The notes beneath the pieces were generated by a model. That model saw only the letters and a program-made list of their open reading frames with translations, searched no databases and was not told the DNA's origin. This document shows positions 1-7,884 of a stretch of DNA of 64,000 bases, in pieces. A program made the translations under genes and the position numbers. The stretch comes from Azohydromonas lata NBRC 102462 (GTDB lineage: Bacteria; Pseudomonadota; Gammaproteobacteria; Burkholderiales; Burkholderiaceae_C), in assembly GCF_001571085.1 (NCBI RefSeq), contig NZ_BCTC01000007.1, positions 49,992 to 113,991 on the forward strand, written 5' to 3'. Position 1 is the stretch's first letter. Each line of letters opens with the position of its first letter.

Positions 1-1523
1 TCGGCCCGCGCGCTCCACGACGCGGCACGGTAGGCCGCATCCAGCGTGGCGCCACGGATGCGCGCGCTGCTGAGGTTGACCATGGTGCTGTAGTCGCTGG
101 TGATGGTGATCAGGTCGCGCACGCGGTTGTTGAACACCGTGAGGCCCGCGGCCAACGCCCCATCGTCGTAGCGCGCGGCCACCTCGACGTTGCGCGAGTG
201 CTCCGGGCGCAAATCGGGATTGCCCTGGAAACCGAAGGACAGCGGCCAGTACAAATCGTTGAAGGTGGGCGCCTTGAACGCCGTGCCGGTCGTTGCCGAC
301 AGCCGCCACACGGGGGTGACGAAATAGCCGTAGCCCAGGCGCCCGGTGCTGTGGCCGCCGAACTGGGAGTCATCGTCATAGCGTGCCGAGGCCTCCAGGC
401 GGTGCGCGCCCTGCGTCAGCACGTAGCTGCCAAAGGCGGCGCGCGCCAAGCGCAGATTGCGAGTGAACACCGTGGAGGATTCGAGTTGCTCGTGGCGCCA
501 TTCCACGCCGGCAGCCAGCGTGCCCATGGGCAGCGTCAAGTCGTTCTGCCACGTGAACTGGTTGCGGTCGGTGCGGTAGAAACTCGGCGAGCTGCCGTAG
601 GTCTTGTAGTCGTCAACGCTGCGCGCCACGCGCACCAGGCTGCGCCAGTCGGCGGAGAACTGGTTGCTGCTTTCGGCCGACGCAACGGACAGCCGCCGAT
701 GCGAGTAATCGTCGTTGCCCAAGCCGCTGTCGAAATGCACATTGCCTTCGCTGCCCCAGGCACGCACGGTCAGCGTGTGGCCAGCCGCGAACTCGTGCGA
801 TGCGCTGGCGCCAAGGTTGCGGTTGCGGTAGCCGTCCCGGTCAGGGTTGAAGTAGTACACGCCGCTTTCAACATTGGTGGCGGAAAAGCCGTCCGTCTGC
901 TTGAAGCCTGCGCGCAGCGACACGCTGGTGTCGCCAAAGCGGCGGCCCACGCCCGCGGAGACTTCGCGCGTTTGCCAACTGCCGAAGCCCACGCTGGCTT
1001 CGGCATGCTCACCCTGCTTGGTGAAGATCTGTATGACGCCGCCGATGGCATCGGCGCCGTAGAGGCTGCTGGCCGGGCCGCGCAGCACTTCGATGCGCTC
1101 GATCTGGTTGAGCGGTAGCTGCTCGAAGGCGGTGCTGCCGTCGCTGATGCTGCTCACGCGAATGCCGTCCACAAGCACCACCACGTGGTTGGCGTTGCTG
1201 CCGCGCAGGAAGACGCTGGAGAGCTGGCCAGCGCCGCCGTTGCTGGAAATTTCAGCGCCGCCGTAGGTCCTCAGCACGTCGGCGACGGACATGGCGCCTG
1301 CCTGGCGCAGTTGACGGGCATCGATCACGCGCACGTCGGCCAGCGTCTCATTCACGGGCTGCGCCATGCGCGTGGCCGTCACAACGACAGGCTGCACCGG
1401 CATATCCGCCAGCGCGACGAGACTGGGCTCCTGCACCGCGGCTTCGGCGGCACGGGCGATGGGGGTGAGGGCAAGCAGGGCCAGGCCGCACAGCGCGGCA
1501 GGCCGTTGGAAGGGGAAATTCAT
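1..1523 (-). CDS. btuB: TonB-dependent vitamin B12 receptor, N-terminal part (runs off left edge)
   Basis: Outer-membrane gated channel that imports cobalamin using TonB energy. Translation from the ATG at 1521-1523 gives a Sec signal peptide (residues 1 to about 25, ending ARA) and then a TonB-box-like segment PVVVTATRM near residues 45-53. A plug domain follows, with VADVLRTYGG, SSVFLRGSNANHVVVLVDGIR and IERIEVLRGPASSLYGADAIGGVI-like blocks, and then beta-barrel strands. The C-terminal barrel lies outside the window, so the gene is partial. The call of B12 rather than siderophore or heme rests on the cobalamin riboswitch directly upstream on the same strand and on the overall BtuB-like plug. 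It should be expressed when intracellular cobalamin is low. Confidence 0.9.
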   Translation of the reverse strand, partial: MNFPFQRPAALCGLALLALTPIARAAEAAVQEPSLVALADMPVQPVVVTATRMAQPVNETLADVRVIDARQLRQAGAMSVADVLRTYGGAEISSNGGAGQLSSVFLRGSNANHVVVLVDGIRVSSISDGSTAFEQLPLNQIERIEVLRGPASSLYGADAIGGVIQIFTKQGEHAEASVGFGSWQTREVSAGVGRRFGDTSVSLRAGFKQTDGFSATNVESGVYYFNPDRDGYRNRNLGASASHEFAAGHTLTVRAWGSEGNVHFDSGLGNDDYSHRRLSVASAESSNQFSADWRSLVRVARSVDDYKTYGSSPSFYRTDRNQFTWQNDLTLPMGTLAAGVEWRHEQLESSTVFTRNLRLARAAFGSYVLTQGAHRLEASARYDDDSQFGGHSTGRLGYGYFVTPVWRLSATTGTAFKAPTFNDLYWPLSFGFQGNPDLRPEHSRNVEVAARYDDGALAAGLTVFNNRVRDLITITSDYSTMVNLSSARIRGATLDAAYRAASWSARA

Positions 1524-1624
1524 CACAAGGCTCCGGCAGCCAGCGTCCCCGCAGGCTGCAGTGGCAACAAGCCGCTGTGGTTGAGCGCCTTGCAACAAAC
1601 AAGGCGCAGACCGAGGCGGCGGCG

Positions 1625-1840
1625 ATGCATCGAGGCCGGTATCCGGGCTCGCAGGCTGCGCGCGGGAAGGTGTGGCTTCCTCCGCACGCGTCATGCATCG
1701 CCTTCCCACGGGCGTCATTGCCCGCAGTGGCCCAGTGATGAACAACATGCCTGCTTACCGGTGCGGGGGCAGCGCAGGCCTTCCCGGCGTCAGCGGGTGT
1801 GTGAACCCCCGCTTCGCCGCGGCACCTGCTTCCCGTTCAA
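1625..1840 (-). promoter_or_regulatory. Cobalamin (B12) riboswitch
   Basis: Read on the minus strand, this leader has the conserved blocks of the cobalamin riboswitch in order: a GCAGGTGCC start near 1829-1821, CTGCCCCCGCACCGGTAAGC, then GCCACTG, GGGAAGGCG, and the closing GAGCCCGGATACCGGCC near 1650-1634. It ends about 110 bases before the btuB start. It is expected to shut down expression of the receptor when adenosylcobalamin is bound. The block order and near-consensus sequence make the call firm; whether control is at translation or termination cannot be read by eye. Confidence 0.93.
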
Positions 1841-1878
1841 CCCCCGGCCGAGACCGCGGGCACCTGAAGCGGCGCGCA

Positions 1879-2706
1879 TCATACCGGGCCGGGCGCCTGC
1901 GCTTGCTGACAGTCGACCTGCGTCACCTCGCGCCGCCCGCCGTCCACGCGCACGGCGGTGAGCCGTCCGCCCCAGACGCAGCCCGTGTCCAGCGCCAGCA
2001 GTTCCGGCCGATTGATCAGGCCCAGCGTGCTCCAGTGGCCGAAGGCGATGGGCTCGCCCTCGCTGCGCCGCCCGGGTACCTCGAACCACGGCATCAGCCC
2101 CGGCGGGGCGGCCAGCGCGCCGTCCTTGGTCTTGAAGTCCAGCGTGCCGTCGGCGGCGCAAAAGCGCATGCGCGTGAGCACGTTGATGACGAAGCGCCAG
2201 CGCTGGGCGTCTTGCAGCGCGTCGCTCCAGCGTGCGGGCTCGTTGCCGTACATCACGGCCAGGAAGTCGGCCAGGCCCGGGCCGCGCAGCAGGGTTTCGA
2301 CTTCGCCGGCCAGGGCCAGGGTGTCGTCGCCGCTCCACTGCGGCGGCAAGCCCGCGTGCACGCACAGCCAGCCTTCGCGGCGCAGGGCCAGGGGGCGCTG
2401 GCGTATCCAGTCGATCCAGGCCTCGCGCTCGCCGGACTCCAGGATGTCGCGCAGGGTGTCGCTGCGGTGCTGCGGGCGCACGCCGTGGGCCACGGCCAGC
2501 AGGTGCAGGTCGTGGTTGCCCAGCAGCGCGTCGGCGGCGTTGCCCAGATCGCGCAAGCGCCGCAGCGTGCCCAGCGAGGCAGGGCCGCGGTTGACCAGGT
2601 CGCCCAACACCGTGAGGCGGTCGCGGGAAGGGGAGAAGCCCAGCTCGGCCAGCAGCCGCTCGAAAGCGTCGCAGCAGCCCTGGAGGTCGCCGATGAAATA
2701 GTGCAT
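1879..2706 (-). CDS. apaH: Symmetrical bis(5'-nucleosyl)-tetraphosphatase (Ap4A hydrolase)
   Basis: Hydrolyses Ap4A symmetrically to two ADP and so limits dinucleoside polyphosphate alarmones and Np4-capped RNA. The 275 residues match the usual family length. Metallophosphoesterase motifs are visible: YFIGDLQGC at the N-terminus (GDxxG), VLGDLVNRGP (GDxxxRG) and LLGNHDLH (GNHD), with later histidines in the VHAGLPPQW region. The ATG at 2704-2706 gives the canonical MHYFIGD start. It is divergent from the CorC-like gene, with about 75 bases between them. Confidence 0.95.
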   Translation of the reverse strand: MHYFIGDLQGCCDAFERLLAELGFSPSRDRLTVLGDLVNRGPASLGTLRRLRDLGNAADALLGNHDLHLLAVAHGVRPQHRSDTLRDILESGEREAWIDWIRQRPLALRREGWLCVHAGLPPQWSGDDTLALAGEVETLLRGPGLADFLAVMYGNEPARWSDALQDAQRWRFVINVLTRMRFCAADGTLDFKTKDGALAAPPGLMPWFEVPGRRSEGEPIAFGHWSTLGLINRPELLALDTGCVWGGRLTAVRVDGGRREVTQVDCQQAQAPGPV

Positions 2707-2780
2707 TTAGGGGATTCTGCTACGCTTGCCCGCCTCTTCTACCCGGCGCGGCCGCCGCCGCGGCGCCCCGCGCCTTCCCG

Positions 2781-4088
2781 ATGGACTTTGCGTTACTGGT
2801 ATTCCTGATCCTGCTCAACGGGCTGTTCGCCATGTCGGAAATGGCGCTCACGGCCAGCCGCAAGACGCGGCTGCTGGTGATGCTCGAAGCGGGAGAGCCC
2901 GGCGCCCAAGCCGCGCTGGACTTGCACGACAACCCCACCAAGTTCCTCTCCACGGTGCAGATCGGCATCACGTCGATAGGCGTGCTCAACGGCATCGTGG
3001 GCGAGAACGCCTTCTCCCAGCCGCTGTCGCACTGGCTCACGCAGACGCTGCACGTGCCGGAAGACGCCGCGGCCGTGACCGCCACGGCGCTGGTGGTGAT
3101 CATCATCACCATCCTGACCATCATCTTTGGCGAGCTGGTGCCCAAGCGCGTCGGCCAGATGTTCCCGGAGCAGGTGGCGCGGCTGGTGGCGCTGCCCATG
3201 GAAGGCCTGAGCACCGTCGCGCGGCCCTTCGTGGTGCTGCTGTCGGTGTGCACGGAAGCGGTGCTGCGCCTGCTGGGCATTCGCAACGCGGTGAGCCGCA
3301 GCGTGACGGAAGAGGAGATCGCCGCGCAGCTCGAAGAGGGCGTGGACGCCGGCGTGATCGAGGCGCAGGAGCACCAGATGGTGCGCAACGTGTTCCGGCT
3401 GGACGAGCGCCAGATCGGCTCCATGATGATTCCGCGCGCCGACATCCAGTGGCTGGACGCCGGCGCCACGGTTGAGGAGGTGCAGGTGTCGCTGGCCGAG
3501 GCCGCCCACTCGCGCTACCCCGTGTGCCGCAGCGACCTCAACGACGTGGTGGGCGTGGTCGCCGCCCAGGCGCTGCTGCGCCAGGTGCTGCGCGGCGAGC
3601 CGCTGAACATCGCCGACCACCTCATGCCGCCGGTGTTCGTCCCGGAAACGCTGTCCGGCATGGAGCTGCTGGAGCACTTCCGCGCCACGGGTGCGGAAAT
3701 GGTGTTCGTGGTGGACGAGTACGGCGAGGTCCAGGGCGTGATCACCATCCGCGACCTGCTGGAGGCCATCACGGGCGAGTTCAGCGGCGGCGACGGCGAG
3801 CACGAGCAGCCCTGGGCCGTGCCGCGCGAGGACGGCAGCTGGCTGCTCGATGGCCTCATCCCCGTGCCCGAGCTCAAGGACAGGCTGGACCTGAAGGAGC
3901 TGCCGGAGGAGGAACGCGGCCGCTACAACACCCTGGCCGGCATGGTGCTACTGCTGCTGGGCCGGCTGCCGCGCACGGCCGACGCCGTGGAATGGGCCGA
4001 CTGGCGCTTCGAGGTCGTGGACCTGGACGGCAAGCGCATCGACAAGGTGCTGGCCACGCCCATGGCCGAGCCTGCCAAGGCGCAGTGA
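2781..4088 (+). CDS. CorC/HlyC-type membrane protein with CNNM and CBS domains
   Basis: A 435-residue inner-membrane protein of the hemolysin C/CorC/CNNM family, whose members are tied to magnesium or cobalt efflux. Domains in order: DUF21/CNNM membrane region (about 1-190, starting with a hydrophobic helix and containing EMALTASRKTRL), a tandem CBS pair (about 205-330, including IPRADIQWL and VDEYGEVQGVITIRDLLEAI), and a C-terminal CorC_HlyC domain (about 345-425). No strong ribosome site precedes the ATG, but the hydrophobic start is typical of the family. The specific ion is not determinable from sequence. Confidence 0.85.
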   Translation: MDFALLVFLILLNGLFAMSEMALTASRKTRLLVMLEAGEPGAQAALDLHDNPTKFLSTVQIGITSIGVLNGIVGENAFSQPLSHWLTQTLHVPEDAAAVTATALVVIIITILTIIFGELVPKRVGQMFPEQVARLVALPMEGLSTVARPFVVLLSVCTEAVLRLLGIRNAVSRSVTEEEIAAQLEEGVDAGVIEAQEHQMVRNVFRLDERQIGSMMIPRADIQWLDAGATVEEVQVSLAEAAHSRYPVCRSDLNDVVGVVAAQALLRQVLRGEPLNIADHLMPPVFVPETLSGMELLEHFRATGAEMVFVVDEYGEVQGVITIRDLLEAITGEFSGGDGEHEQPWAVPREDGSWLLDGLIPVPELKDRLDLKELPEEERGRYNTLAGMVLLLLGRLPRTADAVEWADWRFEVVDLDGKRIDKVLATPMAEPAKAQ

Positions 4089-4194
4089 GGCGCCTGCTTC
4101 CCACGACGCCTGAACCCTTTGCTCGCGCCCGCCGGCCCGGCCCGCTCCCGGCCGCCGCGGCGCCAACGGTTTTTTCCCGCTTCACAGACTTGCC

Positions 4195-4944
4195 ATGATC
4201 AATCCCGCCCTGCACCGCGACCCCGTCGCCCTGGACCGCAACCACCACCGCGCGCTGCGTTTGAAACTGCCCGTGGACCTGGCCAGCGCCGCGGGCAAGC
4301 TCAACGCCTGTTTCCTGCACGGGGCGGAGTTTGCGCAGGCGTGCATGGAGTACCCCATCGTGTTCGTCCGCGCCGGCACCGACGAGGCCGGCCAGCCGCA
4401 AATCGCCCCAATGGCGGTGCTGGGCCTCACGCGCGACGAGAACCTGTACCTGCAGCCTGACGGCGCCTGGTCCGCGCAGTACCTGCCGGCGCAGTTGCGC
4501 GTCTACCCCTTCGCGCTGGCGCAGGTGGACGCGCAGCAGGCCGCGCTCTGCATAGACCGCGCCTACGCCGGCTTGTCGGAGGCGCAAGGCGACTTGCTGT
4601 TCGAAGCCGACGGCAGCCCTTCGGCGCTGGTGCAGCGCATGCAGCAGCAATTGCCGGAGCTGGAGGCCGAGGCGCAGCGCACGCGCCGCGGCTGCGCGCG
4701 GCTGATGGGCCTGGGGCTGCTGCAGGAGATGCGGCTGGACATCAGCCAGGGCGAGGGCGGTCCGACGCTGCGGGTGGACGGCTTCATGGCCGTGGCCGAG
4801 GAAAAGCTGCTCAAGCTGGACGACGCGACGCTGGCCGAGCTGGTGCGCAGCGGGCTGATGCGCCTGATCCACGCCCATCAACTCTCCATGGTGCACCTGC
4901 GCCGCCTGGCCGAGCGCCGGGCGATCCGCGCGGCGGCGCACTAA
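4195..4944 (+). CDS. SapC family protein
   Basis: A 249-residue soluble protein that reads as the proteobacterial SapC family: N-terminal NPALHRDPVALDRNHHRALR, central EYPIVFVRAG followed by a GLTRDENLYL block, and a C-terminal VAEEKLLKLDDATLAELVRSG block followed by an AHQLSM turn. The family is named after an S-layer-associated Campylobacter protein, but its biochemical role in proteobacteria is not established. It is followed by a REP-like inverted pair and a convergent marR gene, so it is probably monocistronic. Confidence 0.75.
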   Translation: MINPALHRDPVALDRNHHRALRLKLPVDLASAAGKLNACFLHGAEFAQACMEYPIVFVRAGTDEAGQPQIAPMAVLGLTRDENLYLQPDGAWSAQYLPAQLRVYPFALAQVDAQQAALCIDRAYAGLSEAQGDLLFEADGSPSALVQRMQQQLPELEAEAQRTRRGCARLMGLGLLQEMRLDISQGEGGPTLRVDGFMAVAEEKLLKLDDATLAELVRSGLMRLIHAHQLSMVHLRRLAERRAIRAAAH

Positions 4945-4962
4945 GACCCCTCGCCGCAGAAC

Positions 4963-5044
4963 GTAGGAGGCCCGCTGGCGGGCCGAACCGCCGGCGCGCC
5001 GTGGTGTTGCGCGCTGCAATTCGGCCCGCCAGCGGGCCTCCTAC
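4963..5044. repeat. REP-type inverted pair (REPIN-like), two perfect 25-bp arms
   Basis: Positions 4963-4987 are repeated as an exact reverse complement at 5020-5044, with a 32-base spacer. Each arm is itself a hairpin built on GGCCCGC-TG-GCGGGCC. A smaller palindrome (GGCTCC-n4-GGAGCC) follows at about 5046-5061. Two inverted palindromic REPs separated by a short spacer is the layout of a REPIN. It sits between two convergent genes, where it could also act as a bidirectional terminator. No RAYT transposase is present in the window. Confidence 0.8.
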
Positions 5045-5077
5045 AGGCTCCCGCAGGAGCCGTCGCCCTCAGCGGCG

Positions 5078-5548
5078 TTACGCCTGCTCGCGGTGATGCG
5101 CCAGCAGCCGCTCCAGCAGCTTGTCGAACTGCTTGCGCTCGTTGGGCGAGAAGACGCCGAAGACCTGCTCGTTGTGGCGCTCGATCAGCGCCATCACCTT
5201 GCGCCAAGCCGCGCGCCCGGACGGGGTGAGCGACAGCACCACGCCGCGCGCGTCGGCGGCGTTGGCCTGCTTGCGCACCAGGCCCTGGTCGGAGAGCGAC
5301 TGCGCCGCGCGGCTGGCCTGCGCCTTGTTCAGCCGCGCCCGCGCGGCCAGCTCCACCACCGACAGCGGCTCGAAAGCGCCAATGGCGGCCAGGCAGCGCG
5401 CGTCGCCCGGGGCCACGCCGCTGGCGCGCAGGCCGCTGCCGCTGCCGAAGGCGTCGCTGAGCTTGTAGAGCTCGTGCAACCGGTGACTGAGCAACGCATC
5501 CAGTGCCGGCGGAGGCGTGCGGGTGGCGGGCTTGGAACGTGTTGTCAT
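5078..5548 (-). CDS. MarR-family transcriptional regulator
   Basis: A 156-residue winged-helix regulator. The centre shows the MarR DNA-binding layout: LSVVELAARARLNKAQASRAAQSLSDQGLV (recognition helix) followed by a wing with RGVVLSLTPSGR. The start is the ATG at 5546-5548 (MTTRSKP). A much longer open frame exists upstream but has no family signal. MarR proteins usually repress a neighbouring or divergent gene and are released by small aromatic ligands. The divergent neighbour here is the flavoprotein at 6229, about 680 bases away, so the target is uncertain. Confidence 0.88.
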   Translation of the reverse strand: MTTRSKPATRTPPPALDALLSHRLHELYKLSDAFGSGSGLRASGVAPGDARCLAAIGAFEPLSVVELAARARLNKAQASRAAQSLSDQGLVRKQANAADARGVVLSLTPSGRAAWRKVMALIERHNEQVFGVFSPNERKQFDKLLERLLAHHREQA

Positions 5549-6228
5549 GGTCGGCTCGCAATTCAGTACCAAAGGAAGGCCAGTGTAGCGAGGCAACGGT
5601 CGTGTTGCGCACGCAACCGCCCATTCCTTCAAGGCATTCTGGGCGGCAGGGCCGGCTCGCCAGGGCGTTCCGGGACATCCCACCCGCCCGCAGAGCGGCC
5701 AGCGTGGCCGTGGCGCACACAACCATGGCAAACCGCGCTCCCGCACCGACCCCCTGCCCAAGGTTCGTGACTTTTCCCCAGGAGCCCGGTGCCGCAGGCA
5801 ACCACCGCGGTGGCAGGCTGCCTGCGCAACGGGGCGGCAATCGGGCCGCTGTAGGGCGGCTGTCGGGCGACCACAAGGCGGCCTCCGGGCGGCTGCGGAC
5901 CGCCATGGGGGGAGGCATGCCCATGCATTGGGACCTCCACGCCGGGCGCGCCGCCGTCCACAGCGGCCGCGCCAGCAGTTTTCCGGTGCATGCTTGCGTG
6001 TGTGATCAAGCGCCTTCGCAGCGCAACCAACTTCCGCCGGCGCGGCCCTGCGCCGGGGTTTCACATGCACACCGCCATGCCGATCCCCCTCTTTCATGAC
6101 GCAACGGCGGCCCATGCCGCCGCCCGGTTTCCCCGGGCGACTCCCGGGCCATGCGCAGGCCCATGCCGGGGCCGCGCCGCGTGGCCTGGCCGCAACGCGT
6201 CAGCCCGCCGTGTGCAGGAGCGCGCGTG
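5549..6228. other. 680-base gap without a recognisable gene
   Basis: Open frames exist on both strands (for example about 5629-6030 minus and 5503-6099 plus), but their translations are Arg/Ala/Gly/Pro-rich, lack any family motif and have no convincing ribosome site. The stretch presumably holds the marR promoter at its left end and the promoter of the flavoprotein gene at its right end. No tRNA, riboswitch or repeat was seen. It may be a decayed gene or simple intergenic DNA. Confidence 0.5.
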
Positions 6229-7350
6229 ATGGACAGCGTCGATACCGTCGTCATAGGCGCCGGCGTGGTGGGCCTGGCCGTGGCGCGCGAGCTGGCGCAG
6301 CGCGGGCGCGAGGTGCTCATCCTGGAAGGCGCCACCGCCATCGGCACGGGCACCAGCTCGCGCAACAGCGAGGTCCTGCACGCCGGGCTGTACTACCCCA
6401 GCGGTTCGCTCAAGGCACTGCTGTGCGTGCGCGGCCGCGAGCGGCTGTACGCCTACTGCGCCGAACGCGGCATTGGGCACCGGCGCTGCGGCAAGCTCAT
6501 CGCCGCCACGGACGACGCGCAGCTCGGCGCGCTGCGCGCCCTTCAAGCGCAAGCCCTGGCCAACGGCGTCGACGACGTGCAGTGGCTCAGCGCCGCCCAG
6601 GCCCGCGCGCTGGAGCCGCAAGTGCATGCCGTGGCCGCGCTGCTGTCGCCCTCCACCGGCATCGTGGACAGCCACGCGCTCATGCTCAGCCTCCTGGGTG
6701 ACGCCGAGGCCGCGGGCGCCGTGCTGGCGCTGGCCAGCCCCGTGCTCTCGGCACGCGTGGGCGAGGGCGGCACCGAATTGCAGGTGGGGGGCGAGCAGCC
6801 CATGGCGCTGCTGGCGCGGCGCGTGGTCAACGCCGCCGGGCACGGCGCGCCGACGCTGGCCGCGCGCATCGACGGCTTGGCGCCGCAGCACGTACCGCGC
6901 GCCTGGGCCTGCAAGGGCCATTACTTCTCGCTGCGCGGGCGCAGCCCCTTTTCGCGGCTGGTCTACCCCATGCACAACTCGGCCGGGCTGGGCGTGCACC
7001 TCACGCTGGACTTGGGCGGCCAGGCCCGCTTCGGCCCGGACACCGAGTGGCTGGATGACGCCGACCCCGCCACTTTCGACTACCGGGTCGATGAATCGCG
7101 CATCCCCGCATTCGAAACCGCCATACGCCACTACTGGCCCGCGCTGCCGGACGGTGCGCTCACACCGGCCTATACCGGCATACGGCCCAAGATCAGCGGG
7201 CCGGGCCAGCCCGCAGCCGATTTCCGCATCGATGCGGCGGCGCAGCATGGGGTGCCGGGGCTGGTCAATCTCTTTGGCATCGAGTCCCCCGGCTTGACCG
7301 CCTGCCTGGCCTTGGCCGAGCACGCCGCCGAGCAGCTCGAAAAGCTGTGA
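6229..7350 (+). CDS. FAD-dependent oxidoreductase, L-2-hydroxyglutarate oxidase-like
   Basis: A 373-residue flavoprotein of the DAO superfamily. It starts with a Rossmann FAD-binding motif, [20 protein letters not shown] (GxGxxG), and continues with [18 protein letters not shown], a block typical of L-2-hydroxyglutarate dehydrogenase/oxidase (LhgO) proteins. The C-terminus has [10 protein letters not shown] and [16 protein letters not shown]. The ATG at 6229 is chosen because a CAGGAG ribosome site lies 8 bases upstream; the frame is open for 26 further codons upstream. Likely reaction: oxidation of a 2-hydroxyacid such as L-2-hydroxyglutarate with electron transfer to oxygen or quinone. The exact substrate is inferred. 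Confidence 0.82.
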   Translation: MDSVDTVVIGAGVVGLAVARELAQRGREVLILEGATAIGTGTSSRNSEVLHAGLYYPSGSLKALLCVRGRERLYAYCAERGIGHRRCGKLIAATDDAQLGALRALQAQALANGVDDVQWLSAAQARALEPQVHAVAALLSPSTGIVDSHALMLSLLGDAEAAGAVLALASPVLSARVGEGGTELQVGGEQPMALLARRVVNAAGHGAPTLAARIDGLAPQHVPRAWACKGHYFSLRGRSPFSRLVYPMHNSAGLGVHLTLDLGGQARFGPDTEWLDDADPATFDYRVDESRIPAFETAIRHYWPALPDGALTPAYTGIRPKISGPGQPAADFRIDAAAQHGVPGLVNLFGIESPGLTACLALAEHAAEQLEKL

Positions 7351-7484
7351 GTGCGCGCGCAACTAAAAAAGTTGTTGCGCCGCAGCATACTTATGCAAGC
7401 TTCGGGTAAGGGTTGATCCGCTGTAACAGGGGAAGGGTGGCCCCTAGGATGGCTTTCCCTGACAACGCCGAAGCGGAGCAAGGC

Positions 7485-7715
7485 ATGTTGCAACACCGGT
7501 GCTCGACCCCTGGTTGTTTCGAACTGTCGTTCAGCGGCTTGTGTCAACGCTGCAGCGAAGGCGAAACCCCTCTGCGCCGTGGCCCGGTGACGGCGCGCGA
7601 CCTGTACTTCTCCAAGGTCTACGGCGGCCGCGATGCCGAAGTCACCCGCTACCGGCTGGACCATCAACTGCCCGCCGGCCTCTCGGGCAGCCACAGTGCG
7701 GTGTCACGTTTTTGA
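7485..7715 (+). CDS. Small Cys-rich conserved-type hypothetical protein
   Basis: A 76-residue protein not recognised by name. Near its N-terminus it has Cys-x4-Cys-x9-Cys-x2-Cys (CSTPGC ... CQRC), a pattern that could bind zinc as a small ribbon or knuckle. The rest is basic and polar (LRRGPVTARDLYFSKVYGGRD). The ATG at 7485 is preferred to an in-frame ATG at 7449 because GGAG sits 6 bases upstream. A strong rho-independent terminator follows about 110 bases after the stop. Function unknown. Confidence 0.6.
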   Translation: MLQHRCSTPGCFELSFSGLCQRCSEGETPLRRGPVTARDLYFSKVYGGRDAEVTRYRLDHQLPAGLSGSHSAVSRF

Positions 7716-7824
7716 ACGCCTGAGCGACTTCAGAACACCGGCCTGACGTCACGCACTGCACCCTAAAAAGCCGTCTGAGGCACCACACAATCTCCCACGC
7801 AACCGCAGCTTCTTTCTCCACACG

Positions 7825-7857
7825 CCGGCCCCGCTTCCAGCGGGGCTGGTTTTTTTA
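7825..7857 (+). terminator. Rho-independent terminator
   Basis: A GC-rich stem (CCGGCCCCGCT / AGCGGGGCTGG with a TCC loop) followed directly by seven T residues on the plus strand. It terminates the small Cys-rich gene and lies just before the 3' end of the opposing htrA-like gene. Confidence 0.88.
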
Positions 7858-7884
7858 TGGGCCGCCGGATGACCGTGCCGGGCC

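Noticed and set aside
5629..6030. 133-codon minus ORF in the marR to flavoprotein gap
   Set aside because: No family motif, no ribosome site and shadow-like composition. Left as an unexplained gap.
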